Source: Streptomyces albicerus
GTDB lineage: Bacteria; Actinomycetota; Actinomycetes; Streptomycetales; Streptomycetaceae
Direction of reading: 5' to 3'
NCBI RefSeq assembly: GCF_008905045.1
Contig: NZ_VWMY01000037.1
Location: 61,550-125,549 of the forward strand
DNA: 64,000 nucleotides
In this document: positions 7,317 to 16,943 of the stretch, piece by piece
How the letters are laid out: each line of letters begins with the position of its first letter
Position numbering within the stretch: position 1 is the stretch's first letter
Notes under the pieces: generated by a model
The model's input: the letters and a program-made list of their open reading frames with translations, nothing else
Databases searched by the model: none
Told to the model about the DNA's origin: nothing
Program-made: the position numbers and the translations under genes

Positions 7317-10193
7317 TTACTTTTCCGTCCCGGTGGGCATGGCGTACCCCCGCAGTCGGGCCCGGACCTGATCCGCGTCGGCGTGGCCGAGTGACGTAAG
7401 GCTGGTGAGGGCCTGCTGCCAGGCGGCGTGCGCGTCGTCGTGGTCGCCCATCGCGAGATGGGTGTCGCCGATGTCGACGAGGGTGGAGGCTTCCAGATAG
7501 GGCACACCCAACTCCCGATAGAGGGCGAGCGCGTTGCGGTAGCCGAGGAGGGCGTGCGGGTGGCGGCCCAGGTGGTGATGGGCGTAGGCGATGCTGTGCC
7601 AGGTGGACGCCTGGCCGTAGCGGTCGTCCAGATCCTGCAGCATGGTCAGGGCCCGGAAACAATGGCTCAGGGTCTGTGCGTAGTGCCCGAGCTGTGCGTG
7701 GTACCAGCCGACCGAGTTGAGGACACTGGCCCGCGCGGCACGGTGACCGCTGTCCTGGAACAGTTCCAGGGCCAGCTGGTTGTGGCGGAGGGCGCCGGGG
7801 AGGTCGCCCTGCTGGTCGCATTCCCAGCCGAGGCTGCGGTGGGTGTTGGCCCGCCCGATGTCGTCTCCCAGCTCGGTGAAGAGTTCCAGCGCACGGTGCA
7901 GGCGGGGGCGGGAGCGGTCGTGAAGGCCCAGGCGGCCCTCGGCCCGGGCCAGTGCGCGCAGGCCACGGGCCTCCCAGGCGCGGCCGGCCTGCCGCAGTGC
8001 CGATTCGAGGGCGGTGCGCTGGGAGTCCGCCCAGTCGTGCCAGTGGCCCCGCCGGTCGAAGAACGGCTCCAGGGACCAGGCGAGCAGGCAGGCGAGCCGG
8101 TCGCGACGGGAGCGCGCGGCCGCGTCGATGACGGCGAGCAGCACCGGGTACTCGGCGGTGAGCCAGGCCAGCGCCCGCTCGTCGTCGGCGAGCGGTTCGG
8201 CGGTGACTCCCGCCGGGGGCTGCCCCGGTGGGAGGGGGTCCGCGTGCGGCGCGAGAAGCAGGCCGGCCGAGTGGGCGGTGTGCAGGTAGTACGCGTACAG
8301 CCGGTCGACGGCCGCCGCCCGCTCGGCCTCGGGGTGCCGGGCGCGGACGAGTTCGGCGGCGTGCGCGCGCAGCAGGTCGTGAAAGGCGTACCGGCCGGGG
8401 GCGTGCTCGCCCACCAGGTGCACGTCGGCGAGTTCGGTGAGCAGCTGTCGCGCTTCCCGTACCGGAAGTCCCGCCAGGGCGGCCGCTGCCGGTACGGAGA
8501 AGTCCGGGCCCGGGTGCAGGGCGAGCAGCCGGAAGAGGCGGGCCGCCGCGGACGAGACGGCGCCGGAGGACCAGGAGAAGACCGCGCCGACGTTCGCGGA
8601 CGCGTCGGTCCGGCTGAAGGCGTCGAGGCTGCCGTGCGCCGCACGCAGTTCGGCCGCGATGGCCGACAGCGGGAAGCGGGGGTGGGCGGCGGCGCGGGCC
8701 GCGACGCAGGCCAGGGCTAGCGGCAGCCCCGCGCACAGAGCGGTGATCTCGGCCACCGCCCGGGATTCGCCCGCGAGCCGCTCCGCGCCCAGCCGACGGG
8801 CGAGGAACGCCCGCGTCTGCTCCGCGTCGAGCGGGCGCAGGGTCAGCGCATGGGCTCCGTGCGCCGACACCAGCCCGGACAGCTGACTGCGGCTGGTGAC
8901 GATGGTCAGGCAGCCGGGCGTGCCCGGCAGCAACGGTCGTACCTGAGCGCTGTCGCGCGCGTTGTCCAGCAGGACGAGGAACCGCCTCCCGGCCAACAGG
9001 CTGCGGTACAGCGCGGCTTGGGCGTCCAACCCGTGCGGAACGCGTTCGGGCGGCACGCCCAGCGCGTCGAGGAAGAGACGAACGGCCTCGCCCGCGCCCA
9101 TGACCGTCCCGGACGGGGCGAAGCCGCGGAGATTGACGTAGAGCTGTCCGTCGGGGAAGCGGTCCGCGACCCGATGGGCCCAGTGCACGGCGAGTGTGGT
9201 CTTGCCGATGCCCGCCATGCCGCCGATGGCGCTGATGACCACCGTCTCGGCGGGGTGCCCCGCGGTGTCCGTGAGCAACGCCAGGACCTCGTCAAGCTCG
9301 GTACGCCGACCGGTGAACGTCGGCAGATCGTGCGGCAGTTGCGCGGGCGCCGGTACATGCGCGGGCGCCGGTACGGATGCCGTCGGCGAGGCGGAGGTGT
9401 CCGAGGCGGGCCCGGCGGCGGCCGAGTGGACTTCCCGCAGTGCCGCACCATGGGCGTCGCGCAGTTCCGCCCCGGGGTCGATGCCCAGCTCGTCGGCGAG
9501 CCGGGAGCACGCCGCGCGGTACGTGCTCAGTGCCTCGGGCCGACGCCCGGTGGCCGCCAGGACGAGGATCAGCCTGGCCAGCAGGGGTTCGTCCAGCGGG
9601 TTGTCGACGGCGGCCTGCCGGAGTTCGGGCAGCACCGCGCCCGGCACTCCGGCACGTAGCGCGGCGTCGGCGGCCTCCTGCAGGGCGGCGAGGCGTTCGC
9701 GGTCGACCGAACCGAATCCCGCACGCTCGCGGACCTCCGGGGGAATCCCGGAGGCAACCGGCCCCCGCCACAAGGACATTGCCTCGGTGAGGAGTTCCAC
9801 GGCCCGTGCGGGCGACTCGTCCGCGACGGCCCGCCGGGCCTCGTCACGCAGCCGACGGAAACGCAGAAGATCCAGGGAGTCTTCGTCGGCCGTCCACCGG
9901 TAGCCGCCCGCCTCCCGTATCAACCAGCGGCCGGCGGTTCGGGCGGGCAGTTCCGGCTCCAACAGGCGGCGCAGCGACCCGACATGACGGCGAATCACAT
10001 TGACCGCGCTGTTGGGCGGCCGGCGGCCCCACAGCACGCCGACGATCTCACTCACGGCGACCGGTTGCCCCGCCCGCACCAGCAGCAGTGCCAGCAGGGC
10101 CCTTTCCTGAGGGCTCCCGAGCGACAGCTCCGCCCCCGCCCGCCGCACCCGGACCGGCCCCAGGACCGCGAATTCCACCGGTTCCAGCGGCAC
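7317..10193 (-). CDS. full-length AfsR-type SARP regulator (winged helix, BTAD, NB-ARC, TPR)
   Basis: A 958-residue regulator close to AfsR length. Order: winged-helix DNA-binding domain (about 1-100, MPLEPVEFAVLGPVRV start), BTAD (about 105-255), a Pro/Ala linker with two PAPA repeats (about 275-285), NB-ARC ATPase with Walker A GGMAGIGKT at 324-332 and FLVLLDNARD as Walker B, and a C-terminal TPR array (about 720-940: SLGWECDQQGDLPGALRHN, SVGWYHAQLGHYAQTLSH, SIAYAHHHLGRHPHALLGY). AfsR proteins integrate kinase phosphorylation and control afsS-like targets. The Ser/Thr kinase gene 1.3 kb away is a plausible but unproven partner. It is a paralog of the shorter SARP at 2014-3918. Confidence 0.92.
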   Translation of the reverse strand: MPLEPVEFAVLGPVRVRRAGAELSLGSPQERALLALLLVRAGQPVAVSEIVGVLWGRRPPNSAVNVIRRHVGSLRRLLEPELPARTAGRWLIREAGGYRWTADEDSLDLLRFRRLRDEARRAVADESPARAVELLTEAMSLWRGPVASGIPPEVRERAGFGSVDRERLAALQEAADAALRAGVPGAVLPELRQAAVDNPLDEPLLARLILVLAATGRRPEALSTYRAACSRLADELGIDPGAELRDAHGAALREVHSAAAGPASDTSASPTASVPAPAHVPAPAQLPHDLPTFTGRRTELDEVLALLTDTAGHPAETVVISAIGGMAGIGKTTLAVHWAHRVADRFPDGQLYVNLRGFAPSGTVMGAGEAVRLFLDALGVPPERVPHGLDAQAALYRSLLAGRRFLVLLDNARDSAQVRPLLPGTPGCLTIVTSRSQLSGLVSAHGAHALTLRPLDAEQTRAFLARRLGAERLAGESRAVAEITALCAGLPLALACVAARAAAHPRFPLSAIAAELRAAHGSLDAFSRTDASANVGAVFSWSSGAVSSAAARLFRLLALHPGPDFSVPAAAALAGLPVREARQLLTELADVHLVGEHAPGRYAFHDLLRAHAAELVRARHPEAERAAAVDRLYAYYLHTAHSAGLLLAPHADPLPPGQPPAGVTAEPLADDERALAWLTAEYPVLLAVIDAAARSRRDRLACLLAWSLEPFFDRRGHWHDWADSQRTALESALRQAGRAWEARGLRALARAEGRLGLHDRSRPRLHRALELFTELGDDIGRANTHRSLGWECDQQGDLPGALRHNQLALELFQDSGHRAARASVLNSVGWYHAQLGHYAQTLSHCFRALTMLQDLDDRYGQASTWHSIAYAHHHLGRHPHALLGYRNALALYRELGVPYLEASTLVDIGDTHLAMGDHDDAHAAWQQALTSLTSLGHADADQVRARLRGYAMPTGTEK

Positions 10194-10321
10194 TTCGTCC
10201 CCCTCGCATCTCCCACTCCCACCATGACCTTACGTGTCCTGCGGCGTTACCCACCGTTACATCGAGGGGCGGCGCCCAGGGCGGTGCGGGAGGTCATGAG
10301 GCGTACGAGCGTCCGACGCGG

Positions 10322-10668
10322 TCAGATCTCCGGTCGCGCCTCGCGCGTGCGGTACTCGCTCGGGCTGATGCCGTGTTCCCTCTTGAACGCGGCGCTGAGC
10401 GCGAAGGGGTTGGCGAAGCCGACGCGGTCCGCCACCGCGGCGAGCGTGGCGTCGGGTTCGCGGAGCAGGTCGGCGGCCAGGGCCAGGCGCCGTTCCCGAA
10501 GGTAGGTCATGGGCGGCCGGCCGACGAGGACGGTGAACCGGCGGGCCAGGTTGGCCCGGGACACGCCGGTCTTCGCTGCCAGGGCCGGCAGCGTCCATGG
10601 GTGGGCGGGGTCGGCGTGCAGCAGGCGCAGGGCGGGGCCGACGACGGGGTCGCTGTGGGCCCGGTACG
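10322..10668 (-). pseudogene. AraC-family regulator, N-terminally truncated remnant
   Basis: Only the C-terminal DNA-binding part of a cupin-type AraC regulator remains. Reading leftward from about 10668: HSDPVVGPALRLLHADPAHP, then the HTH pair (LARRFTVLVGRPPMTYLRER, AAVADRVGFANPFALSAAFK) and GISPSEYR before the stop at 10322. The roughly 170-residue sensing domain is missing, and the frame is lost at the junction with the oppositely oriented BTAD remnant. An internal GTG at 10564 could still yield an 80-residue HTH-only peptide, but I see no good ribosome site. Normal C-terminal integrity and codon use suggest recent deletion. Confidence 0.7.
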
Positions 10669-10677
10669 TGGCACACG

Positions 10678-11445
10678 GTCGGCAGGGCGCTCGCCGCCCA
10701 GGGGGCGAACATCCAGGTCACAGAGCGGATTCCGGCCGTGGCGGTCACGGAGTTCGGACGTCACGCCCTGGCCGTCGACGGCGTCGAGGCCCGCCTGCGC
10801 ATCAGCAAGAGCCTGGAGCTGCTCTCCTACCTGAGCAGCAGATCCGGCCGCGCGGCCGACCGCCGAGAGGTGCTGGCGGCGCTGTTCGCACGTGATGACC
10901 GCTCGACTCGCGCGTACCTGCGCCAGGCCGTCCACCAGCTGAACCTCGCGCTGCCGGCCCAACTGGGCCTCGTCGTCGAGCAGAACAGGCTGGCGCTCGC
11001 CGAAGAGGTGGTCCGTGGGTGTCAGTCGCTGCGCTTCGAAGCCGACCTCGCCCACACGCACCGACTGGTCGGCCGGGAACGGCTGTCGGCGATCGAGGCG
11101 GCCGTCGCCCGCCACGAAGGCGACTACCTCCCGGACCGCACCTCGGAATGGGTGGAGGAACGACGACGGACACTCGCCCAGCAGACCACCGACGCGCTCT
11201 CGTCGGCGGCCGAACTCGCCCTGCACCTGCACCAGTACGGCGACGCCGTCCGACTGAGCGACCGGGTGACCGCGAGCGACCCGCTCCGCGAGGTGGCATG
11301 GCGGGTACGGATGCGCGCGGCGAACGCACTGGGCGACGACGACGGCGTCCTCACGGCCTTCCTCGGCTGCGAGGCGGCGCTGGCCCGGATCGACGCGACG
11401 CCCTCACCCAGCACCCGCAAGCTGCTCAAACAGCTGCAGCGGTGA
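10678..11445 (+). pseudogene. BTAD/SARP-like transcriptional activator, N-terminally truncated
   Basis: About 255 codons encode the C-terminal part of a regulator. A winged-helix-like region reads VTEFGRHALAVDGVEARLRI, then SKSLELLSYLSSRSGRAADR and RAYLRQAVHQLNLALP. A bacterial transcriptional activator (BTAD, TPR-like) domain follows, with LSAIEAAVARHEGDYLPD, ELALHLHQYGDAVRLSDRVT and DPLREVAWRVRMRAANALGD. The open frame extends upstream only into the antisense of the AraC remnant (first ATG 10597), which is not homologous sequence. The authentic N-terminus therefore appears deleted. It could still be expressed as a fusion from 10597, so complete inactivity is not proved. Confidence 0.6.
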
Positions 11446-11535
11446 AGATCGGCCGCCTTCCCGTACAACCCCCATGAGGGCGACGCCTCGGCGCCAGGCG
11501 TCGCAAGGGCGGAAGCGTCGGCCCGGCCGCCCGGC

Positions 11536-13698
11536 TCAGTCGGAAACGTCGGCCACCGAGAAGATCCCCGGTTCGCTGACCCCGTACAGCACCCCGCCCA
11601 CCAGGAGCGGCGGCATCGAACTCGGCGTCAGCTCCTCGAAGGAGCGGCCCGCCGTGTCGAAGGACGGGGTGGTGCGCCCGATCTCCTTGCCGGTGCGCGG
11701 GTCGAGAGCGAGGATGCTGGTGTCCGGCATGTTGACGTACAACCGGCCGTCGTGGATGGCCGGTTCGCTGAAGACACGCAGCTCGCGCGAGCTGGTCCAC
11801 AGCGGCTTCCCGCGTTTCAGGTCGAGGGCGAGCAGGGTCTCGTTGCCGTAGTCGAAGATGTACATGGTGTCGCCGTGCACCAGCGGCGGCGCTTCCGGCT
11901 CGACGCTCCAGGGGAAGTCGATACGGCGGGTCTTCCCACTGCCGAGGTCCTGGATGAAGAAGGCCGCGGAGACGCCGGTGTCGTTCTCCCAGCGTGCGTA
12001 GTACGCCGTCCCGTCGTGGACCGTGGCCAGCCACAGATCGCCCTTGGGCGCCGTGACGTCACCCAGCGTCCTGCCCGTGCGTGCGTCGAGGCGAGCGATC
12101 CCGCCGGAGCCCCCGCGCAGATCGGCGTAGAGCGTTCCTTCGGGCCCTTCGTAGAAGGGGCTCGGTGAGGCGGCGGCCAGTTCGCGTCGCCACAGCTCCT
12201 CACCTGTGCGCGGTTCGTACGCGGCATAGCGTGCGGTGTCGGAAGGCCCGAGCGGGTCGAGTCGTACGAGCAGTACGCCGCTCAGGTACGCGAACTCGCC
12301 CACCGGACCGTCCAGATGCCACAGCCGCTCCCCGGTCCTGCCGTCGAAGGCGTCCACTCCCTCGGAGCGGTCGGCGCTGTTGACGTACACCACCCCGTCG
12401 TGGACGACGGGCTCGCCCCCGGAGAAGCTGTTGACCTCCTTCTTGCTCATGGGCTTCGACCAGTCCACATGGCCCGTCGCGGGGCTCATTCGCATCAGCG
12501 CGATCTGGGGGGAGGAGCAGAAGACGCCGAGCGCGTCCGGTGTGCAGGCCGGGCCGATGGGGATCGGATCGTCCTCGTCCGGCTCCAGCGTCTTGTGCCA
12601 CGGCTTCCAGCCCGGCGGTGCCGAACCGCGGGGCGCCGCCTGCGGGTCGGCCCGGTCGACCTCGTCGACCGTGCTTGCCGGGGCGATGCCCAGCAGGGCT
12701 GCCGAAGCCGTACCCGTGACGGCGATGAACGCGACGGCGGCGAGGGTGATCCACCGCCTCTTCCTGCGCGGTCCCTGTCCGGTTTGTCCGGCCTTTGTGG
12801 ACTGGGGTGCCGGCGCTCCCGTCAGCACGGTCACCGGGAGCCGGGACGGCTCTTCGCCGGGCCCTCCGTCAGTCAGCGCCTCCGGCAGCCCGGCCAGTGC
12901 GTCCAGTACCTCGCCCGACGTCGGCCGGTCCGCGGGCTCCTTCGCCAGACAGTGCGACACCAACGGGCGCAGCGGCTCAGGCAGTTCGCCCAGCTCGGGC
13001 TCGCTGTGCACGGTGTTGTACGCGGCGAGATAGGCGTTCTCCGCCTCGAAGGGGCTGCGCCCGGTGGCGGCGTACACGAGCACCGCGCCCAGCGAGAAGA
13101 CATCCACGGCGGGGCCGACCTCGCGCGGGCGGCTGAACTGCTCCGGTGCCATGAACGGCGGCGAGCCCATCACCATGCCGGTCTGGGTACGGACGTCGCT
13201 GCTGGCCGCGCGCGAAATACCGAAGTCGATGACTCGTACGACCCCGTCGTCGCCCTCGCCCTCCAGCAGCACATTGCTGGGCTTGAGATCCCGGTGCACG
13301 ACCTCCGCGCGGTGGATCTCCCGCAGTGCCTCGGCGAGTTCGGTGCCGAGGCGGCGCAGCGCGGGCCAGTCCAGCGGACCCGACTCGGCGACCCGCTCGG
13401 CGAGCGTGCGACCCGGGACGAACGTGGTGGCCATCCATGGCCGCTCCGCGTCCGGGTCGGCGTCCACGACCGGCGCCGTGAACGCACCGCTGACCCGGCG
13501 CGCGGCCGCGATCTCCTGCCGGAACCTGGCCCGGAACTCGGCGTTGTCCGCGTACCTCGTATGCACGACCTTGACGGCGACGACCCGTCCCGAGACCGAT
13601 CTGCCGAGGTAGACGACGCCCATGCCGCCGGCCCCGATCCGCGATTCGAGCCGGTAGCCGCCGACAGACCGCGGATCGTCCTCACGCAGGGGCGGCAC
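11536..13698 (-). CDS. membrane Ser/Thr protein kinase with extracellular PQQ-type beta-propeller
   Basis: A 720-residue Hanks-type (PknB-like) kinase. The kinase domain (about 15-270) is intact: glycine loop IGAGGMGVVY at 21-30, Lys43, alpha-C Glu63, HRDLKPSN with Asp137, DFG with Asp158, and APEQ at 184-187. After a Pro/Gly-rich juxtamembrane linker there is one transmembrane helix (about 316-337, preceded by RRKRR). The rest (about 370-720) is outside the cell and consists of repeated beta-propeller strands with PQQ-like W-containing turns (EELWRRELAAASPS, GKPLWTSSRELRV). Such kinases sense cell-surface ligands. The neighbouring AfsR-type SARP is a natural candidate substrate by analogy with AfsK-AfsR, which is also kinase plus PQQ propeller. 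Confidence 0.92.
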   Translation of the reverse strand: MPPLREDDPRSVGGYRLESRIGAGGMGVVYLGRSVSGRVVAVKVVHTRYADNAEFRARFRQEIAAARRVSGAFTAPVVDADPDAERPWMATTFVPGRTLAERVAESGPLDWPALRRLGTELAEALREIHRAEVVHRDLKPSNVLLEGEGDDGVVRVIDFGISRAASSDVRTQTGMVMGSPPFMAPEQFSRPREVGPAVDVFSLGAVLVYAATGRSPFEAENAYLAAYNTVHSEPELGELPEPLRPLVSHCLAKEPADRPTSGEVLDALAGLPEALTDGGPGEEPSRLPVTVLTGAPAPQSTKAGQTGQGPRRKRRWITLAAVAFIAVTGTASAALLGIAPASTVDEVDRADPQAAPRGSAPPGWKPWHKTLEPDEDDPIPIGPACTPDALGVFCSSPQIALMRMSPATGHVDWSKPMSKKEVNSFSGGEPVVHDGVVYVNSADRSEGVDAFDGRTGERLWHLDGPVGEFAYLSGVLLVRLDPLGPSDTARYAAYEPRTGEELWRRELAAASPSPFYEGPEGTLYADLRGGSGGIARLDARTGRTLGDVTAPKGDLWLATVHDGTAYYARWENDTGVSAAFFIQDLGSGKTRRIDFPWSVEPEAPPLVHGDTMYIFDYGNETLLALDLKRGKPLWTSSRELRVFSEPAIHDGRLYVNMPDTSILALDPRTGKEIGRTTPSFDTAGRSFEELTPSSMPPLLVGGVLYGVSEPGIFSVADVSD

Positions 13699-13869
13699 CG
13701 TATCTCCCTCACCGGTTCTGGCCTGGACGCCTCCGGCCCGGACTCTGCTGGCATGGACCGATCACTCTAGCGGCCGGTCGGCTCGCCCACAGTGCGCACC
13801 GCCACACCCGGGCGGCGATCGCGCCCACCTTCGCCGCGGGGCACCGGTCGGGCATGCCCCGCAAGCCGC

Positions 13870-14892
13870 CTACGGCCTGGGCGCGGGTTGTTCCCCCGAG
13901 CCTCGGACGATCAGCCGGGTGGGAACGGTGATGGTGCGAGCCCGGGAGCGGTCGCCGTCGAGCCGGGCCAGGGCGGTGGCCGCGGCGCTGCGGCCGAGTT
14001 CTTCGGGGTCCTGGGCTACTACGGTCAGGGCCGGTTCCAGTGCCTCGGCGAGTGATACGTCGTCGAAGGCGACGACGGCTACGTCCTTGCGCTTGCTGCG
14101 GGCGAGTTCGGCGACGATGCCGAGCGCCATGATGTTGTTGCCGGCGAACAGGGCGGTGGGGGGATCGGCCAGTTCGAGGAGTTGGGCGGTCGCGGCCTCG
14201 GCGCCTGGCTGGTCGTGTGCGCTGGCGACCAGCGAGCGGTCGTAGGGGATGTCGGCTTCTTGCAGGGCCGCGCGGTATCCGGCGAGGCGTTCGCGGCGGG
14301 TGTACAGCTTGACGGGCAGGTCGCCGACGAAGCCGACGCGGCGGTGCCCGTGGGCGATCAGGTGGGCGACACCGTCGTGGGCCCCCGCACGGTTGGAACT
14401 GACGATGCTGTCCGTGGACAGGCCGACTCCTGGTCGGTCGAGGAAGACGATGGGCAGCCCCGCCGTCCGGTGCGACTTGAGGTGGGAGTGGTCGGCGCCG
14501 ACGGACGGCACGACGATCAGGACGCTGATGCGGCGGGCGAGGAACTTGTCCGTCAGGGCGCGTTCGCGGTCGGGGTCGTCCGCGGACGACCCCATGAGCA
14601 GCGTCAGTCCGCGGTCTCGGACCGTGTCCTCGATGCCGCGGGCCACCGCTCCGAAGAAGGGGTTGGCGAGGTCGGGGATGACCAGTCCGATGGTGGTGTC
14701 CGGGCCGCCGACGCGGATGTTGCGTGCCATGAGGTTCGGCTGGAAACCGAGCTTGGCCACGGCGGCGAGAACCTGTTCCCTGGTCTGTTCCGAGGCGTAT
14801 CCGTCCTCGTTGAGAACCCGGGAGACGGTCTTGGCGCTGACGCCCACTTCGCGGGCGACGTCTGCCATGGTCGGGCGGCGGTTCGCTGCCAT
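13870..14892 (-). CDS. LacI-family repressor of the fructose ABC operon
   Basis: A 340-residue LacI/GalR regulator. The N-terminal HTH and hinge read MADVAREVGVSAKTVSRVLN (9-28), and a periplasmic-binding-protein-like sugar domain follows (TTIGLVIPDLANPFFGAVAR, then VAVVAFDDVSLAEALEPAL). It is the last gene of the frcB-frcC-frcA-lacI run, 63 bases after frcA, so it is probably co-transcribed and autoregulated. The likely operators are the tandem palindromes at 18025-18054 and 22343-22372. Fructose or a phosphorylated derivative is the likely effector; that is inference from context. Confidence 0.92.
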   Translation of the reverse strand: MAANRRPTMADVAREVGVSAKTVSRVLNEDGYASEQTREQVLAAVAKLGFQPNLMARNIRVGGPDTTIGLVIPDLANPFFGAVARGIEDTVRDRGLTLLMGSSADDPDRERALTDKFLARRISVLIVVPSVGADHSHLKSHRTAGLPIVFLDRPGVGLSTDSIVSSNRAGAHDGVAHLIAHGHRRVGFVGDLPVKLYTRRERLAGYRAALQEADIPYDRSLVASAHDQPGAEAATAQLLELADPPTALFAGNNIMALGIVAELARSKRKDVAVVAFDDVSLAEALEPALTVVAQDPEELGRSAAATALARLDGDRSRARTITVPTRLIVRGSGEQPAPRP

Positions 14893-14955
14893 GAAGGAAA
14901 CGGTCTCCTGTCTCGTCGGTTCCGGCCGCGGCCTCGACCGGAACCTGTGAGTGCT

Positions 14956-15789
14956 TCAGCTGGCCTGAACTCCCGCGGCCTTCGCGGCCTCGGAATCCGC
15001 TACGACAGTATCTCCGGCCTCGTCGATGCTGAGCGCCCCGGTCATGATGGCGACGACCTCCGCCATGGAGTAGTCCGAGGGCTTGATCACGGCGGCGCGC
15101 CGACCCAGCCGGTGGACGTGGATCCGGTCGGCGATCTCGAAGACGTGCGGCATGTTGTGGCTGATCAGGACGACCGGCATGCCCTTGTCGCGGACCCGGC
15201 GGATGAGGTCGAGGACCTGTCCGGACTCCTTGACGCCGAGGGCGGCGGTGGGTTCGTCCATGACGACGACGCTGCGGGCCCAGGCGACGGCGCGGGCGAC
15301 CGCGACGGCCTGCCGCTGTCCGCCGGAGAGGGTCTCGACCGACTGGGTCAGGGAGCGCAGGCCGATCTTCAGGTCGGCCATGTGCTCGGCGGCCTCCTGG
15401 CGCATGCGCTTCTTGTCGAGCATGCGGAAGGCGCTGCCGAGGACGCCGGGGCGGCGCAGCTCGCGGCCGAGGAACATGTTGGAGGCGATGTCCATGGAGG
15501 CGGCCACCGCGAGGTCCTGATAGACCGTTTCGATGCCGTGGGCGCGTGCGCTTTGCGGGCCGGAGAAGGTGATGGGTTTGCCGCCCAGGCGTATCTCGCC
15601 CGCGTCCGGGACCACCGCGCCGGTGAGGGCCTTGATGAGGCTGGTCTTGCCGGCGCCGTTGTCCCCGATGACGGCCAGGACTTCGCCGGGCAGCAGGTCG
15701 AAGTCGGCGCCGTCGATGGCGGTGACATGGCCATAGCGCTTGACCAGACCGCGAGCCTGCAGAACGGGGGTCGGAGTGGTGGTGGTCAT
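14956..15789 (-). CDS. frcA: fructose-type sugar ABC transporter ATPase
   Basis: A 277-residue single-domain ATPase of the CUT2 family (FrcA-like, not the double-domain RbsA). Walker A is GDNGAGKTS (about 43-51), the signature is ETLSGGQRQAVAVARAVAW, Walker B is VVVMDEPTAALG, and the switch His is in LISHNMPHVFEIADR. Its ATG overlaps the permease stop by four bases (ATGA), so the two are translationally coupled. It energises import of the sugar delivered by FrcB through FrcC. Confidence 0.92.
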   Translation of the reverse strand: MTTTTPTPVLQARGLVKRYGHVTAIDGADFDLLPGEVLAVIGDNGAGKTSLIKALTGAVVPDAGEIRLGGKPITFSGPQSARAHGIETVYQDLAVAASMDIASNMFLGRELRRPGVLGSAFRMLDKKRMRQEAAEHMADLKIGLRSLTQSVETLSGGQRQAVAVARAVAWARSVVVMDEPTAALGVKESGQVLDLIRRVRDKGMPVVLISHNMPHVFEIADRIHVHRLGRRAAVIKPSDYSMAEVVAIMTGALSIDEAGDTVVADSEAAKAAGVQAS

Positions 15790-16799
15790 CGGGCCTTCTT
15801 CCGGGAGAGCTGGTCGACGGTCACCGCGAGGATCACCAGGACTCCGGTGATCAGGGTCTGGTAGATGGAGGCGACGCCCATCAGCTGCAGGCCGTTGCGG
15901 AAGACTCCGACGATGAGGACGCCGATGAACGTGCCGAGGACCGATCCGCGGCCGCCGAAGAGGCTGGTGCCGCCGAGCACCACGGCGGTGATGCTGTCGA
16001 GGTTGTCGGTCTGCCCGGCCTGGGGGTCACCGACTCCGGTGCGGGAGATGAGCAGCAGGGCGGCGATGCCGTACAGCAGGCCGGCCACGGTGTAGACGCC
16101 GATGGTCAGCCGGGAGGTGCGGATGCCGTTCAGCCGCGCCGCTTCCGGGCTGTTGCCCAGCGCGTAGACGTGCCTGCCCCAACCGGTGTTGCTCAGCGCG
16201 TACGCGAGGAGCAGGAACAGGGCGATGGTGACCAGCGAGCCGTACGTGATGTCGGTCTTGCCGAGCGGGAAGGTCTGCCCGAGCGCCGTCAGTGGGCCCG
16301 GCAGGTTGGTGACGGTCTGCTCCTCGGAGTAGATGTGCGTCAGCGCGAACGCCACGTTGAGCATGCCGAGGGTGACGATGAACGGCGGCAGCGGGATCTT
16401 CTGCACCAGCGCCCCGTTGAGCAGGCCGAAGCCGCCGCAGACGACCAGGCCCAGCGCGATCGCGGCGAGCGGCGGCAGGGAGCCCTCGGCCGCCATCTTG
16501 GCGATCACGATGCTGCCGAACGCCATCACCGCACCGCACGACAGGTCGATGCCCGCGGTGAGGATGATCAGGGTCTGTCCGATGGCAAGGGTGCCGACGA
16601 CCATGACCTGCTGCACGATCAGCGAGAAGTTCCCGCCGGTGAGGAACTGGTCGGTCGAGACGGAGAAGAAGACACAGGCCAGGAGGAGGGCGGCCAGCGG
16701 ACCGGTGGTCGGTTGCGTGAGCAGTCTGCGGACCGTGGTCGGTGTTTTGAGCTCGGCGTACGGCTTGGACGTGGAGGGTGGCGTGGACGTGGCAGTCAT
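15786..16799 (-). CDS. frcC: fructose-type sugar ABC transporter permease
   Basis: A 337-residue multi-spanning membrane permease of the BPD_transp_2 (CUT2, ribose/fructose) family. After a hydrophilic N-terminal tail, about nine to ten hydrophobic segments follow, for example LAALLLACVFFSVSTDQFL, TLAIGQTLIILTAGIDLSCG and the conserved loop SLFGGRGSVLGTFIGVLIVG. It is encoded between frcB and frcA. The 144-base gap to frcB contains a stable hairpin that probably lowers permease expression relative to the binding protein. Confidence 0.92.
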   Translation of the reverse strand: MTATSTPPSTSKPYAELKTPTTVRRLLTQPTTGPLAALLLACVFFSVSTDQFLTGGNFSLIVQQVMVVGTLAIGQTLIILTAGIDLSCGAVMAFGSIVIAKMAAEGSLPPLAAIALGLVVCGGFGLLNGALVQKIPLPPFIVTLGMLNVAFALTHIYSEEQTVTNLPGPLTALGQTFPLGKTDITYGSLVTIALFLLLAYALSNTGWGRHVYALGNSPEAARLNGIRTSRLTIGVYTVAGLLYGIAALLLISRTGVGDPQAGQTDNLDSITAVVLGGTSLFGGRGSVLGTFIGVLIVGVFRNGLQLMGVASIYQTLITGVLVILAVTVDQLSRKKAR

Positions 16800-16861
16800 G
16801 CGAGGTCCTTCTCGGAAGACTCAAGTCCTTGTCGGTCCTTGTCGGACGGCAAGAGGACGAG

Positions 16862-16903
16862 GGGGCGGCCGTCCCCGGTCGGGGAGGAGGGGCAGGCCGC
16901 CCC
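16862..16903 (-). terminator. hairpin between frcB and frcC (processing/attenuation)
   Basis: GGGGCGGCC (16862-16870) pairs with GGCCGCCCC (16895-16903) over 9 bp in the gap after the frcB stop. A stem-loop directly after a binding-protein gene commonly protects its mRNA and partly terminates transcription, giving excess binding protein over permease. Confidence 0.5.
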
Positions 16904-16943
16904 GCTGAGGGGTTTCGAACGGCGGCAGCTGGGGGTCGGCGGC

